This document shows positions 40,389 through 49,839 of a stretch of DNA of 64,000 nucleotides, one piece after another (within the stretch, counting starts at the first letter, position 1; the number at the start of each line of letters is the position of its first letter). Where the stretch lies: contig OY969087.1 in assembly GCA_963697525.1 (NCBI GenBank), positions 6,014,001-6,078,000 of the forward strand, in the 5' to 3' direction. The stretch comes from Bradymonas sp963697525. Lineage in GTDB: Bacteria > Myxococcota_A > Bradymonadia > Bradymonadales > Bradymonadaceae. Below the pieces are notes generated by a model. It ran no database searches, was not told where the DNA came from, and was given only the letters and a program-made list of their open reading frames with translations. The translations under genes and the position numbers were made by a program.

Positions 40389-41930
40389 TCAAAGGTTTAC
40401 CGGTTGCAGGCTGGCGGTTCCCTGCCATCCCGATGCCTTCCAGCGCAACAGACGCGAGTTGGTGAAAAAGGTCGGAGAGCCGTCCCCGTCGACGTCGACG
40501 ACATAGTTGACCATGAGATCTTCACTCATCGGCACCATTTTATGTGCCTCGACCTTGAAGAGCGCCGGAACCCAGCAGTCGCTGGCGACCTCGGAGCTAA
40601 TGCTCACGTACACGTAATGCAACCGACCGTGGATGAAGACCTCGGCGTCGGACTCTGTCTCCGAATCGTCCACGCCCTGAAATCCCCCCCTCCACCACGG
40701 CCCGCCCCCGTCGGCGCAGCGCTCCTGGAGGCGACGTACCGACGGCAGGCGTCCGAACGCCGCCTTGGTTCGGCGCAAGAGCCTCTTATTCCTCAACAGA
40801 GACTTTCCCGCGTAACGAACCGGCTTGGCCAGGCTCGCATCGCGCGTCCACTTGCCGTAATGACACTGGTCATCGAGCTTGGCGACGAGCAGCCGCCCCT
40901 GCTTTCCGGCGAGCTCCCAGGAGAGCTGGGCCTGGCGCTCCTGACCGAACCCGAGCTTGTCCCATGCCTTGGTCTCCTCGGAGGGAAGGCGAGCCCTGTC
41001 CAGGTACAAAATATCGGTGACCGCGCGCCGGCAGCGTACCTTCTGAGCACCGTCGTAGACGTCCAACTTGCGCCCGTACCAGGCATTGATGTCCGCGGGG
41101 AGCTTGTCCTTGTCTACACGGCGAACGGTCGTGCCCCGGCGGTACTTTTGGGGAAAGCGCGCCGGTCCCGCCGCCCAGTCGGCGCCGGGATGAATTTGCA
41201 GCGGAACGTAGCGCGAGTCGATGAGGAGGGCCGCCTTGCGCGGATCGATGCGCGGGCTGGCTGACGCTGCTGCCGGGGACGATTTTTGGGCCGGGTCCAC
41301 GACCCGCGAGGAGAACATCGTCTCGCGGGTGATCGCCAACTTATGTTCGCCCACGCGTGCCAGGACCAATTGTTTGGGACCGATGTCCTTGTACGTACCC
41401 GATGCCCACGTCTGCACGAAGTTCACGACCGCGATGGTGACGCCGGCGTGGACCTCGACCTGGTCGGCGTGGACCTCCATCTTCTTGGCGAACATCTTCT
41501 TTCGGTCGTCCCTCCAGCCATACCAATCGTACGTCGAAGTGCGCCCGCCGGAGACCTTGACGCCGGTGAAGCCCTGATGCCCCTTGTACAACGACTTATA
41601 AGCCTCGAAGTCCGACCGGTTCTGAGCGTCCAGCCACCGCTGAAGCAGCGCGCGCGCCTTCGCCGGGTCGATGGTGTCGCGCTTGGCCACGGGCGCGGCG
41701 GCTTGCTGCGCCGGCTTCACTTGTTTAGCCGGCTTCGCTTGTTTAGCCGGCTTCGCGTTCTTAGCCGGCTCGTGCGCCGCGCCTGCGAGCTCGGTCTTCG
41801 CGCCGGGCTTGCCCGCCGAAGCGAGGCTCGCGCGCTTGGACGCGTCCAATTTTTGGGGTGACGCCGTCTGACACGCGGCTCCCACCATCGCCACCAAGCA
41901 AAAGAACGCGCAGCGCCACCAACCGTTCAT
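40389..41930 (-). CDS. Large lipoprotein with Lys/Ala/Pro-rich linker and NTF2-like domain
   Basis: The 513-residue product has a lipoprotein signal (MVGAAC, Cys about 20) and a linker that includes the tandem unit AKPAKQ repeated about four times (residues about 55-75). Residues about 88-190 (ARALLQRWLDAQNRSDFEAYKSLY to LAITRETMFS) look like an NTF2/SnoaL-type domain. The remaining 320 residues are not recognised; a GGGPWWRGG segment and VDVDGDGSPTFF suggest a calcium-binding or propeller-like surface. It is convergent with the helicase gene, with 22 bases between the stops. Confidence 0.7.
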   Translation of the reverse strand: MNGWWRCAFFCLVAMVGAACQTASPQKLDASKRASLASAGKPGAKTELAGAAHEPAKNAKPAKQAKPAKQVKPAQQAAAPVAKRDTIDPAKARALLQRWLDAQNRSDFEAYKSLYKGHQGFTGVKVSGGRTSTYDWYGWRDDRKKMFAKKMEVHADQVEVHAGVTIAVVNFVQTWASGTYKDIGPKQLVLARVGEHKLAITRETMFSSRVVDPAQKSSPAAASASPRIDPRKAALLIDSRYVPLQIHPGADWAAGPARFPQKYRRGTTVRRVDKDKLPADINAWYGRKLDVYDGAQKVRCRRAVTDILYLDRARLPSEETKAWDKLGFGQERQAQLSWELAGKQGRLLVAKLDDQCHYGKWTRDASLAKPVRYAGKSLLRNKRLLRRTKAAFGRLPSVRRLQERCADGGGPWWRGGFQGVDDSETESDAEVFIHGRLHYVYVSISSEVASDCWVPALFKVEAHKMVPMSEDLMVNYVVDVDGDGSPTFFTNSRLLRWKASGWQGTASLQPVNL

Positions 41931-42069
41931 CCCGCACTCCGAGCGAGTCCGCGGCGCCGCAGTCGCTCAGGCGCCCGTGTGTTCGTTGTCGACTGGAGAC
42001 CAAACGATAGCAGATCTCGATAACCCCGACTACGCACAGATGCGTGCGTGAGCCGACAAGGCCGCGCGC

Positions 42070-42510
42070 CTACTGCTCCAAGTCGCCCGCGGTGTACAGC
42101 CAGCGCCCGTCGCGGCGCACGAACTCGCTGCGTTCGACGAACGACACGTCGCGCCCGTCGGCGCGAAGCTTCGCGCGAAAACGCACCTCGCCGGTGCCGG
42201 CGTCGTCGTCGAGGTCGCTGTCGAGGATGTCGACGCCCAGAAATTGGACGTCTTCGCCAAACTTGCGGATATCGGCGCGCCACTCGGCCTCGGGCTCGTG
42301 CCACGCCGGCCCGTCGGGGTCGGTCGTCTTGACGATGTAGTCGACCTCGCCGCGGGCATAGGCGGCGTAGCGCGAGCGCATCAGCTCCTCGGGCGTCTGC
42401 GCCCGGGCCTCGCCGCGGTGAAACCGACCACAGCACTCGCGATAGGGTTCGGGCAGGCCGCACGTGCATTGCCCCGGGCGTTTGCGACGACGGCGACGTT
42501 TCTTGGGCAC
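42070..42510 (-). CDS. YchJ family (UPF0225) SEC-C motif protein
   Basis: This 146-residue protein has a very basic start (about RRRRRKR), then the zinc-binding SEC-C-type pattern CTCGLPEPYRECCGRFHRG, then the YchJ domain with ELMRSRYAAYARGEVDYI and VSFVERSEFVRRDGRWLY. The YchJ body is NTF2-like. Function is unknown in the family. GTG 42510 is taken as start because it precedes PKKRRRRRK and is not inside the upstream gene; the frame is open for 154 codons further, all antisense-frame overlap with the beta-propeller gene. Its start is 5 bases after the stop of that gene. Confidence 0.82.
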   Translation of the reverse strand: MPKKRRRRRKRPGQCTCGLPEPYRECCGRFHRGEARAQTPEELMRSRYAAYARGEVDYIVKTTDPDGPAWHEPEAEWRADIRKFGEDVQFLGVDILDSDLDDDAGTGEVRFRAKLRADGRDVSFVERSEFVRRDGRWLYTAGDLEQ

Positions 42511-42515
42511 AGTGG

Positions 42516-45500
42516 TTACTCGGTTTGGAGGAGGTTGAAGTCGTCCAGCCCGAAACGATACAGCCCGTAGCGCCCGGCGGGCAAGAAGACCTCGCGCCCG
42601 TCGACGACCACCTGCGAGGGCCAGCCGCGCAGGGGGAAGTACGCCTGTGCGTAGGGCTCCTGCGGGTCGTCGAGGTTGACCACCAGCATCCCGCCGGGCA
42701 CGGCAAACAGGGCCCGGCCGGCGACCGCGTCGCGCAGCGTCGCCCAGTCGTCGATGCTTGTCTGCGACAGCTCGTCGAACGTGTTCGACTCGGCGTCGAG
42801 CACCGACAATTTCAGCACACGATCGGGCGGGTCGGCCGGCTCGTCCGACGCATCGGCTCCCGCGTCGGCCACACCGGCGTCGGAGGTCGCAGACGCGTCG
42901 GCGCTGCCGCTCCCCACGCTCACGCCCCCACCGCCGTCCGCCGGCACCGCGAACTCGTCGCGCCACCACCACGCGCCACGATGGGTCACCAGCACGTGTC
43001 CGGCGCCATCGAAGCGAATGTCCTGGACGTAGCGGTCGGTGAATCGATGGGTTCCCTCGAGCACGGCCTTGCTTCCCTGCCAGCGAAGCTTGTTGACCGA
43101 ACTCTCCACGACGTGGTCACCCCACAAATGGTCGCGTGTGATCAGCGTTTGGCCATCGACCGCGATGAGATCTCCGGGGATGTTGACCCCGGCGCCGACC
43201 ACGGGCGCCTGCGGGTCGGAAAAATCCACCGGCTCGAAGAAAAAGCGCACGAACGAGCGCCCGTCGTCGGGAACCGTATAGGGCGTCTTGTAGCTCAGGA
43301 AGACCCGGCTGCCGGCGGCCAACATACTCACTGCCTCATGGTCGGCCGGCGAGGCGACGGTCTTTCCGAGGGCGGGGTGAGCCGGGTCGCGCAGGTCGAG
43401 CGAGTGAAGGTTGTAGTGCACCCAGTAGCGGTAGCGTTGCCAGTCGTAGGTGGTTTCCCTGGTCTCGACGGAGTCAGCGTCGACCGTGGTGCAGTCGGCC
43501 GAGCCATCGGCGCTCCAATCACATCGGTAGATGGCTCCCGAGCAGACCTCGGGCTCGTGGGTGCCATCGGGCCGTTCGACGTGGCGACACGAGATGCCCC
43601 CCGTCAGGAAGGAGCATAGGTGGTCGGCGGTGTTCTCGGCGCAGGTACGATCTTGGGACACCGGCGAGATATAGCGCACGTGCTCTGTGCCGACCAACTC
43701 GCGTTCGGAGACGGCCTCCGGAAAGACCAACGCCGATGCGGTGACCATCACCTGGCCGCCGCCCCAGCCGACGTAGACAGGCGAGTCCATCGCCCGCGTG
43801 GCACCGCCATCGGCCGCCACCGGATCGCCATAATAATAGCCGGAGACGGGAAGCTCGCGCGTGGTCAGCGAGCCCTGTTTGGTCGGTGCCGTGGGGTCGG
43901 AGACGTCCCACACGTCCACGCGCGTCTGCCACTGAGCCTTGTCGGCCTGGGCCGAGTCCACATAGGTCTGCGAGACCACCGTCAACAGGTCGCCGACCCG
44001 GTAGACGCGCGCCCCGGCGGGGATGTTCATGCTCGCGACCGGCGCTTCCTGGTCGACGTCGCCCGCCAGCGCCACCACCTCGAGTTGGTCGTCTGGCCGC
44101 GCGGCCGTGTGGTCGCCCCACCAGTAGTAGTAGTCCTGTCGGCTGTGGCGGCGCACACCGTGGTCGCCAACGACGAAGAAATCGGTGTAATTGGGCGCAA
44201 GCTCGACACGCCCCAGCTCGGCGGGCGCGTCGGGGTCGGCGGCGTCGAAGAGGCTGAGCTCGACCTCGGAGAGGTTGCCGGCGGTACGCGCGTCCGGGTC
44301 GGCCAGAAAGCTTCGCCGCACCGGCGAGTCCTGGAGCATCACGCCGCGGCGAGTCAGGGTGTTGGCCGAGAAGGTAAAGATTTGCACGCCCGATTCGTAG
44401 CGCCCGTCGCCATCGTTCCACCCGCTAAATGGCAGCAGCACCAGCCCGGTCTCCTCGACGCCGCCGGGCCCAGTGACCGAGGTCGCCCCCTCGAGCACGG
44501 TGAACGCGCGGTCGTCCCAGTTGGCCTCCGAGCTGCTCCACTGCAGACCCACCTCGGCGCGGCTGAGCAGCGGATTGGCGTTGTTCAAGTCGGAGATGTC
44601 ATACAGGCTCACCGCCAGCTTGCGCCCATCCTGGTCATTGACGCCCACGCCCAGCAGGCGGGTGTTGTTGGCGACCGGCTTGAAGAAGTCGTTCCACCCG
44701 CTGACCACGAATTGGGAGCGTTCGGTGATCTGACCCTGGGCCGAGATCTCGAAGGCGTGCAGCGGGTCGACGCGCTGGTAGGTCACGCAGAACGCCTTCT
44801 GCCCCACAAAGATCGTGGCGTACAACTGCTCGCCGTCGCCGAACGTGGCGTGGTCGACGGGCGTGATCGACGACAGATCGGAGATATCGAAGGTCTCGAT
44901 GTGGTTCGTGCGGGTAGCGTTGGACCAGTCGTTGCCGGAGACCACCCGCAGGATGTCGCCGTCGACGTCGATATTGGTCTTCGAGGCGACCTTGCCCTGA
45001 ACGCGCACCGTCCCGCCCTCGACCATATGACCGTCCGGGTCGCTGATGTCGATGACGCTGACGTCACTTCCCTGCCCGCTGCCGCCGTCGTTGCTGGCGA
45101 CCAGGAGGCGCGTCGGGGTCGCCTGGATGTCGGCGACATAGCCGCCGAGGTCGATGTCACTGCGCTTGGTCAACTCGCCGCTCGACGCGACCGCGAAGCT
45201 GCGCACATACGTCGTCTGCCCGTCCGTGGCCACCACATAGAGCGCCTCGCTGCCGTCACCGCGGGTGAGACGGCTGGTGCGAATGTAGCCGTCGACCTGG
45301 GCGCGCCCGGTGACCCTGGGCGCCGTGGGGTCGCTGACGTCGATGGTCAGGACCAGGCCGCCCGAAAAGGTCGTCGGCCGCAGGTCCGTGCGGCTGCCGT
45401 AGTAGCCTCGCCAACCGTTGACCAGGGCATAGACACGCTCGCCGACCTGGTACATCTCCACCGGCTCGCCGGCCACCTGCACGCTGCCGACGACTTTGGG

Positions 45501-45848
45501 ATGAGCCACGTCCGAGAAATCCAGCTCCTGAAAGCCGCGATAGGCGTTGAGGTTCAAGATCAGATGCGACGAGGCGGACACACGATAGATGTCGCCCTCC
45601 TCCACGCTGCGATTGTCGCCCCCGGCGCTGCCGTCGGCGGGCTCCTGGCCGGCGCGGTCGCCCGGCGAGCTCTCCCCGGGCTGCCCATCCGCCGAGACAA
45701 AGCTCGACTGGCCAGGTTGTGGATCGGTCTGGGGCTTGCCGGGCACGATGTCGGCCGAATGCCCCGTCGGTGCCTGGTCGCAGCCGGCCAGTGTAAACAG
45801 CGCGAGCGAAGCCACTACAGCGAAGACGTACTTGCATCGGGCATTCAT
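42516..45848 (-). CDS. Beta-propeller domain lipoprotein
   Basis: The 1110-residue lipoprotein (LFTLAGC, Cys about 23) carries a Pro/Gly/Asp/Ser-rich linker and then the secreted beta-propeller family pattern. SVEEGDIYRVSASSHLILNLNAYRGF starts the domain. Repeated blades end in DISDP or DVSDP (TIDVSDPTAPRV, VIDISDPDGHMV, DVWDVSDPTAPTK). A Cys-rich insert (SQDRTCAENTADHLCSFL and later) and a late Gly/Ser/Asp-rich loop (VSVGSGSADASATSDAGVAD) interrupt it. It is exported and outer-membrane or surface anchored; role unknown. It is probably transcribed together with the YchJ gene that follows. Confidence 0.85.
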   Translation of the reverse strand: MNARCKYVFAVVASLALFTLAGCDQAPTGHSADIVPGKPQTDPQPGQSSFVSADGQPGESSPGDRAGQEPADGSAGGDNRSVEEGDIYRVSASSHLILNLNAYRGFQELDFSDVAHPKVVGSVQVAGEPVEMYQVGERVYALVNGWRGYYGSRTDLRPTTFSGGLVLTIDVSDPTAPRVTGRAQVDGYIRTSRLTRGDGSEALYVVATDGQTTYVRSFAVASSGELTKRSDIDLGGYVADIQATPTRLLVASNDGGSGQGSDVSVIDISDPDGHMVEGGTVRVQGKVASKTNIDVDGDILRVVSGNDWSNATRTNHIETFDISDLSSITPVDHATFGDGEQLYATIFVGQKAFCVTYQRVDPLHAFEISAQGQITERSQFVVSGWNDFFKPVANNTRLLGVGVNDQDGRKLAVSLYDISDLNNANPLLSRAEVGLQWSSSEANWDDRAFTVLEGATSVTGPGGVEETGLVLLPFSGWNDGDGRYESGVQIFTFSANTLTRRGVMLQDSPVRRSFLADPDARTAGNLSEVELSLFDAADPDAPAELGRVELAPNYTDFFVVGDHGVRRHSRQDYYYWWGDHTAARPDDQLEVVALAGDVDQEAPVASMNIPAGARVYRVGDLLTVVSQTYVDSAQADKAQWQTRVDVWDVSDPTAPTKQGSLTTRELPVSGYYYGDPVAADGGATRAMDSPVYVGWGGGQVMVTASALVFPEAVSERELVGTEHVRYISPVSQDRTCAENTADHLCSFLTGGISCRHVERPDGTHEPEVCSGAIYRCDWSADGSADCTTVDADSVETRETTYDWQRYRYWVHYNLHSLDLRDPAHPALGKTVASPADHEAVSMLAAGSRVFLSYKTPYTVPDDGRSFVRFFFEPVDFSDPQAPVVGAGVNIPGDLIAVDGQTLITRDHLWGDHVVESSVNKLRWQGSKAVLEGTHRFTDRYVQDIRFDGAGHVLVTHRGAWWWRDEFAVPADGGGGVSVGSGSADASATSDAGVADAGADASDEPADPPDRVLKLSVLDAESNTFDELSQTSIDDWATLRDAVAGRALFAVPGGMLVVNLDDPQEPYAQAYFPLRGWPSQVVVDGREVFLPAGRYGLYRFGLDDFNLLQTE

Positions 45849-46025
45849 GAGGGCGCACTCTCGGGCAAAGGTATGGTCACCAATGCCTCGAAAGACTGCA
45901 TAAAAAGTGCCAAGTCCTGAGCCGCCCTGGCGAGCGCCTAGCGCCCTCGGCAGCGCTTTCTCACATGCAAACCTTGCGTGGCTCGCCGCCAGGCCGGCAG
46001 ATTATTCGGCGGGCGCGGCGCCGGT

Positions 46026-47048
46026 TCATTGCGCCGCCGCCGATTGCGCCACGCCGGTGGGGTTGGGCGCCGGCGCCGGCTGGAAGCCGGCCGCCGTCGC
46101 GCCGTTTTCCTCGGCCTTGCCAATGAGCTCGCGAAATTTCGACGAGACGCTGCGAAGGCGTTCGTCCCACTCCGGGTCGGGCACCTGGCCGACGATCTCG
46201 TAGTGATAGGTGACCAGCGTGTACGCCATGGCGAAGGGCTCGAAGAGCGCCGCCTTGATCGCCCAGGCGGCCACGAAGGCCATCACGACCACCAGCACCT
46301 GCACGACCACGTTGCTCACCGCCAGAATCACGGCGATCGCCGGCAACAAGAAGGCGAGGAACAACACGAAGCCGACGACCCGGCCGAGCAACCAGATCTT
46401 GGCCGCGGTGATCAGGATGGGTTTGTAACTCTGGGCGTAGAGCAACACCCCGTGGCGCGCGCTGTTCCACACGTTGTCCTCGTCGCGGTAGACCGCATAG
46501 GACAAGATCGCCTCGTCGACATAGGTCATCGCCCGTTTCATAATCTGGGTGGCCAGGCGGACCAGGCCGTCGAACATGTCGGAAAACGGCAGCCAGTCGA
46601 CGATGCGCAGGAGATTGTTCTGCAGCGAGCGCAGCGCGCCGTTGACCAGGCTGTCGAGCACGAACAGCACGCTCACGTCCTTGAAGCGCTCCTCGATGAC
46701 CTGACGCCCGTAGCGGTATTGGCTCATCCCGCCGGGGAGGTCGCCGCCCTTGAGCAGCTCGGTCATCGCCGAGATATGCGCGCCCTTGACCATGTAAAGC
46801 AGGTAGCGCCTGGCGTATTTGAGCAGCCCGCCGAAGGCCACGCAGGCGATGATGATGAACACGTAGGGGACGACCGGGATCTTCAGCACCGCCCCGCTCA
46901 GCCACGCCAAGCCGCCCCACAGGCCAAACCAGATGGCCGAAATGACAAAGAAGATGGCGTAGACCGCCGTATTCACCCCGATAAACGGCAGGGTGCGCGT
47001 GATCAGAGATACGGCGACGCTCCAGTAGCTGACATCTCGCTGGCTCAT
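46026..47048 (-). CDS. Multi-pass membrane protein, unknown function
   Basis: The 340-residue protein has about five or six hydrophobic stretches: IGVNTAVYAIFFVISAIWF and VPYVFIIIACVAFGGLL near the start, and FVLFLAFLLPAIAVILAVSN and VVVMAFVAAWAIKAALF later. A cytoplasmic amphipathic part lies between them. The tail is Ala/Pro-rich. The order (YLLYMVKGAHISAMTELLKG, then VDEAILSYAVYRDEDNVWNSARHG) recalls a bacterial membrane family similar to yeast Sur7/Pun1-like or choline-transporter-like proteins, but I cannot make a firm match. It stands alone between two lipoprotein genes. Confidence 0.75.
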   Translation of the reverse strand: MSQRDVSYWSVAVSLITRTLPFIGVNTAVYAIFFVISAIWFGLWGGLAWLSGAVLKIPVVPYVFIIIACVAFGGLLKYARRYLLYMVKGAHISAMTELLKGGDLPGGMSQYRYGRQVIEERFKDVSVLFVLDSLVNGALRSLQNNLLRIVDWLPFSDMFDGLVRLATQIMKRAMTYVDEAILSYAVYRDEDNVWNSARHGVLLYAQSYKPILITAAKIWLLGRVVGFVLFLAFLLPAIAVILAVSNVVVQVLVVVMAFVAAWAIKAALFEPFAMAYTLVTYHYEIVGQVPDPEWDERLRSVSSKFRELIGKAEENGATAAGFQPAPAPNPTGVAQSAAAQ

Positions 47049-47194
47049 GACTCAGTCCCCGGACTCGGTGGAGTATTCGGCCTGATTGACAGCGACAAGG
47101 ATAGGCGCACCCGGCGTACACGCAAGCGCGATCAATGCGTGATACACCCCCCACCGGGTCCCACCCTGCGCCGCCTCTCTGAACGCTGCTCACG

Positions 47195-49681
47195 TTACGG
47201 GCGGTAGTCCCACACGCCGATGTGATAGGAGGGATTGCCCCCGGCGGCGGTAAAGAGGCCGCCGACGAACAACTGGTGGTCGGCGATGGCCATCGCCTGT
47301 CCCATATCGGACAGGCCCGAGCCCAGCGCGAACCAGTCCTGACCGTCATACCAGGCGATGTAGTTGACCGGCAGCGGGCCCACTGTGGGGAACGTGCCCG
47401 TGACGAAAAAGCCGTTGGCCTTGGCCACCACGCCGGTGACCGTCGGCGCCGGACCGTTGGGGAAGCGCGGCGGGATGCCGCCGTTGAGCGCATCCCAGGC
47501 GGTGCCGTCCCACAGGGCGACCGACCCGGCGGGCGTCGACCCGCCGACCTCGCCGAAGTGGCCGATGACCAGAAGCTTGCCGTCGTAGACGGTCATCTTG
47601 GAGACGTAGCCCGTCTTGTCGATGCCTCCGCCCACGGGAACCCACCCGCTGCCATCCCAACGAGCGATGCCCGACAGCGCGGTGCCGTTGGCGTCCTGGT
47701 CGAATTGGCCGCCGATGTACAGGTCGCCGTTGGGAAGCACGGCCATGGCCTGGATATTATTGGCGAAAGTGGCGCCGAGCTGCTGCCAGGTCGACCCGGT
47801 CCACTGGTGGACGCTGAAGGCGCCGCCGCCGGTGGTCGCAGCGTACAGCTCGTCGTTGGGCCCCATCGCCAGGGCGACGACCTCGCCGGGCACCGCGGTG
47901 CTCAACCCCGACCACGTCGTGCCGTCGAAGATCGCCAGGTTGTGAAGCGTCTGGCTGGCGGTGGTCACGGTCATATTTCCGCCGAAGTACGCGCGGCCCG
48001 CCGAGTCGAACACGATGGCACCGACGTCGCCGTCGACCTGGTCGGGCAGCTTTTGCCAGTGCCCCTGCTGGTAGCGCGCCACGTGGCTGATCTGGCGGCT
48101 GCCGATGGTGGTGAAGCGACCGGTGGCATAGACCGTCCCGTCGGGCGCGGCGCCCAGCGTGACCACGGCCATGTCGGCGCCGGCGAACTCGCCGTTGCCC
48201 ACGAGCTTCGCCCAGCCGGTATTCTGGGTCGCGCCGATGGTCCACTGGCCGACGTTGAGGCTGAACTGGTCGCCGACGTTGGAGAAAAAGCCGGTCACGA
48301 TGAGCTTGCCCGACGCGGCGTCGACCAGAAAATCGTTGACCCCGGTCACGCCCGGGCCGACCACGCCCACGGTGTTGAACACGCCGGTGCCCAGCGCCTT
48401 CCATGTGCCGTTGTCGAGCACCGCCACGTTGGCCGCGGCCACCCCCGACATGCCGCCGGCGCCGGCGAAGGTGCCGCCGACGTACAACTGGCCGGTGGGG
48501 CCGAAGGCGAGCGCGCGCACGTTGGTCAGCGAGCCGCCGGCGACGCCGCCGCTGACGCCCTTCCAGCTCGTGCCGTCCCACCGCGCCAGGCCAATCGACG
48601 AGCCGGTGGCTCCGGGCACCGAAAACCCACCGCCGGCGAGCACGTCGCCGTTCCACTCGCGAAGCACCGACACCGCGGCGTTGAGCCCGGCGTCCAACGC
48701 CTTCCACTGCGAGCCGTCCCAGCAGGCCACGTGGTTGACCTCGACCGTGCCCACGTGGGTGAAGTCGCCGCCCAAACAAATGCGCCCGTCGGACATCTCC
48801 AGGATACTCTGCACCCTGCCGTCGGGGCTGGCCGAGCCCAACTGCTGCCAGTTGGCACCGTCGTAGACCGCGAAGTTGTCCAGCGTCGCCGTATCCACCG
48901 AGCCGAATTGACCGCCCACGGCGATGCGCCCGTCGCTCAAGATGCGAATGGCGTCGACCTCGGTGCCGAACCCGCCGCCGATATCGGCGAAGGTCGCCCA
49001 GCTCGTGCCGTCCCACTTTTCGATGGAGTTGGACCCGCCGATGCCGATACCGCCGCCACCACCGCCCTCGCCGCCGGCGTACAGCTCGCCATTTGGCGTG
49101 GCCGCCAGCGCGTGGACCTTGACCGACAGCGGCGACGCGCCGACCTCTTGCCACTGAGAGCCGTCCCAATGTGCGATATTGGCGGCCACCGCACCGCCGG
49201 CGACCGCGAAGTTGCCGCCCACGTAAAAGCCGTTGCCCTGCGGGTCGGCGGCGAGCACGTAGCCGCGCGCGCCCGCCGGTCCCTGCAGGCCGGGCATCGA
49301 GTAGTTGGTGCTCCAATGGCCGCCGGTGGGGTCGAGGTCGTCGATGGGCGCCGGACCGGCGTCGGCCGTATCCGGGCCGGCGTCGGCGATGGCGTCGGGC
49401 TCGGCGTCGGCGCCCACGTCGGCCGGGCCGGTGTCGCTACCGGTGTCGCTCGTCCCCGAGTCCACCGCAGCATCGGCAGTCTCACCGGCGTCGGCCGACG
49501 GCTGCGCATCAGTCGCATCTTGTCCAGCGTCGGATGCGCCGGTATCCTGCGGCGAGACGTCCGCGCCGGCGTCGGCCGTGCTCTGGCCTCCACCCTTGCC
49601 TGCCCCGTCGTCGCTGCACCCGACGAGCTGTGCGCTCAACATGAGCGTCAATACGATGACTGCGAATCTTTGTGTCTGCAT
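47195..49681 (-). CDS. Lipoprotein with Asp/Ala/Thr-rich linker and repeat (propeller-like) domain
   Basis: The 828-residue product has a lipobox (AQLVGC, Cys about 22), then about 90 residues of Asp/Ala/Thr/Ser/Gly low complexity (the linker style seen in several neighbours). About fourteen imperfect blades follow with the landmark YVGGxF or IAVGGQF then VAxWDGxxWxxLG. This two-part motif is typical of delta-60/Kelch-like propeller proteins in this lineage. No catalytic motif is seen. It is anchored outside the cytoplasm and may bind polymers or other cells. Confidence 0.8.
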   Translation of the reverse strand: MQTQRFAVIVLTLMLSAQLVGCSDDGAGKGGGQSTADAGADVSPQDTGASDAGQDATDAQPSADAGETADAAVDSGTSDTGSDTGPADVGADAEPDAIADAGPDTADAGPAPIDDLDPTGGHWSTNYSMPGLQGPAGARGYVLAADPQGNGFYVGGNFAVAGGAVAANIAHWDGSQWQEVGASPLSVKVHALAATPNGELYAGGEGGGGGGIGIGGSNSIEKWDGTSWATFADIGGGFGTEVDAIRILSDGRIAVGGQFGSVDTATLDNFAVYDGANWQQLGSASPDGRVQSILEMSDGRICLGGDFTHVGTVEVNHVACWDGSQWKALDAGLNAAVSVLREWNGDVLAGGGFSVPGATGSSIGLARWDGTSWKGVSGGVAGGSLTNVRALAFGPTGQLYVGGTFAGAGGMSGVAAANVAVLDNGTWKALGTGVFNTVGVVGPGVTGVNDFLVDAASGKLIVTGFFSNVGDQFSLNVGQWTIGATQNTGWAKLVGNGEFAGADMAVVTLGAAPDGTVYATGRFTTIGSRQISHVARYQQGHWQKLPDQVDGDVGAIVFDSAGRAYFGGNMTVTTASQTLHNLAIFDGTTWSGLSTAVPGEVVALAMGPNDELYAATTGGGAFSVHQWTGSTWQQLGATFANNIQAMAVLPNGDLYIGGQFDQDANGTALSGIARWDGSGWVPVGGGIDKTGYVSKMTVYDGKLLVIGHFGEVGGSTPAGSVALWDGTAWDALNGGIPPRFPNGPAPTVTGVVAKANGFFVTGTFPTVGPLPVNYIAWYDGQDWFALGSGLSDMGQAMAIADHQLFVGGLFTAAGGNPSYHIGVWDYRP

Positions 49682-49839
49682 GACTTACCCCACTGCGGAT
49701 TGCGGCCCAGCCCAGCCCTCGAGGCGCGGCTCTGCCCTTTATTCGTCATGTTTGATGCTGCCCGAAGCGGTCGCGGCATCCCACTTACAGTCACTGACAA
49801 TTCGCGCGTTTAGCCGCGCTCGCCGTCGGTGAAATCGCG

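Noticed and set aside
42511..42972. 154-codon upstream extension of the YchJ frame
   Set aside because: It lies inside the beta-propeller lipoprotein gene in another frame; the YchJ family match starts only after GTG 42510.
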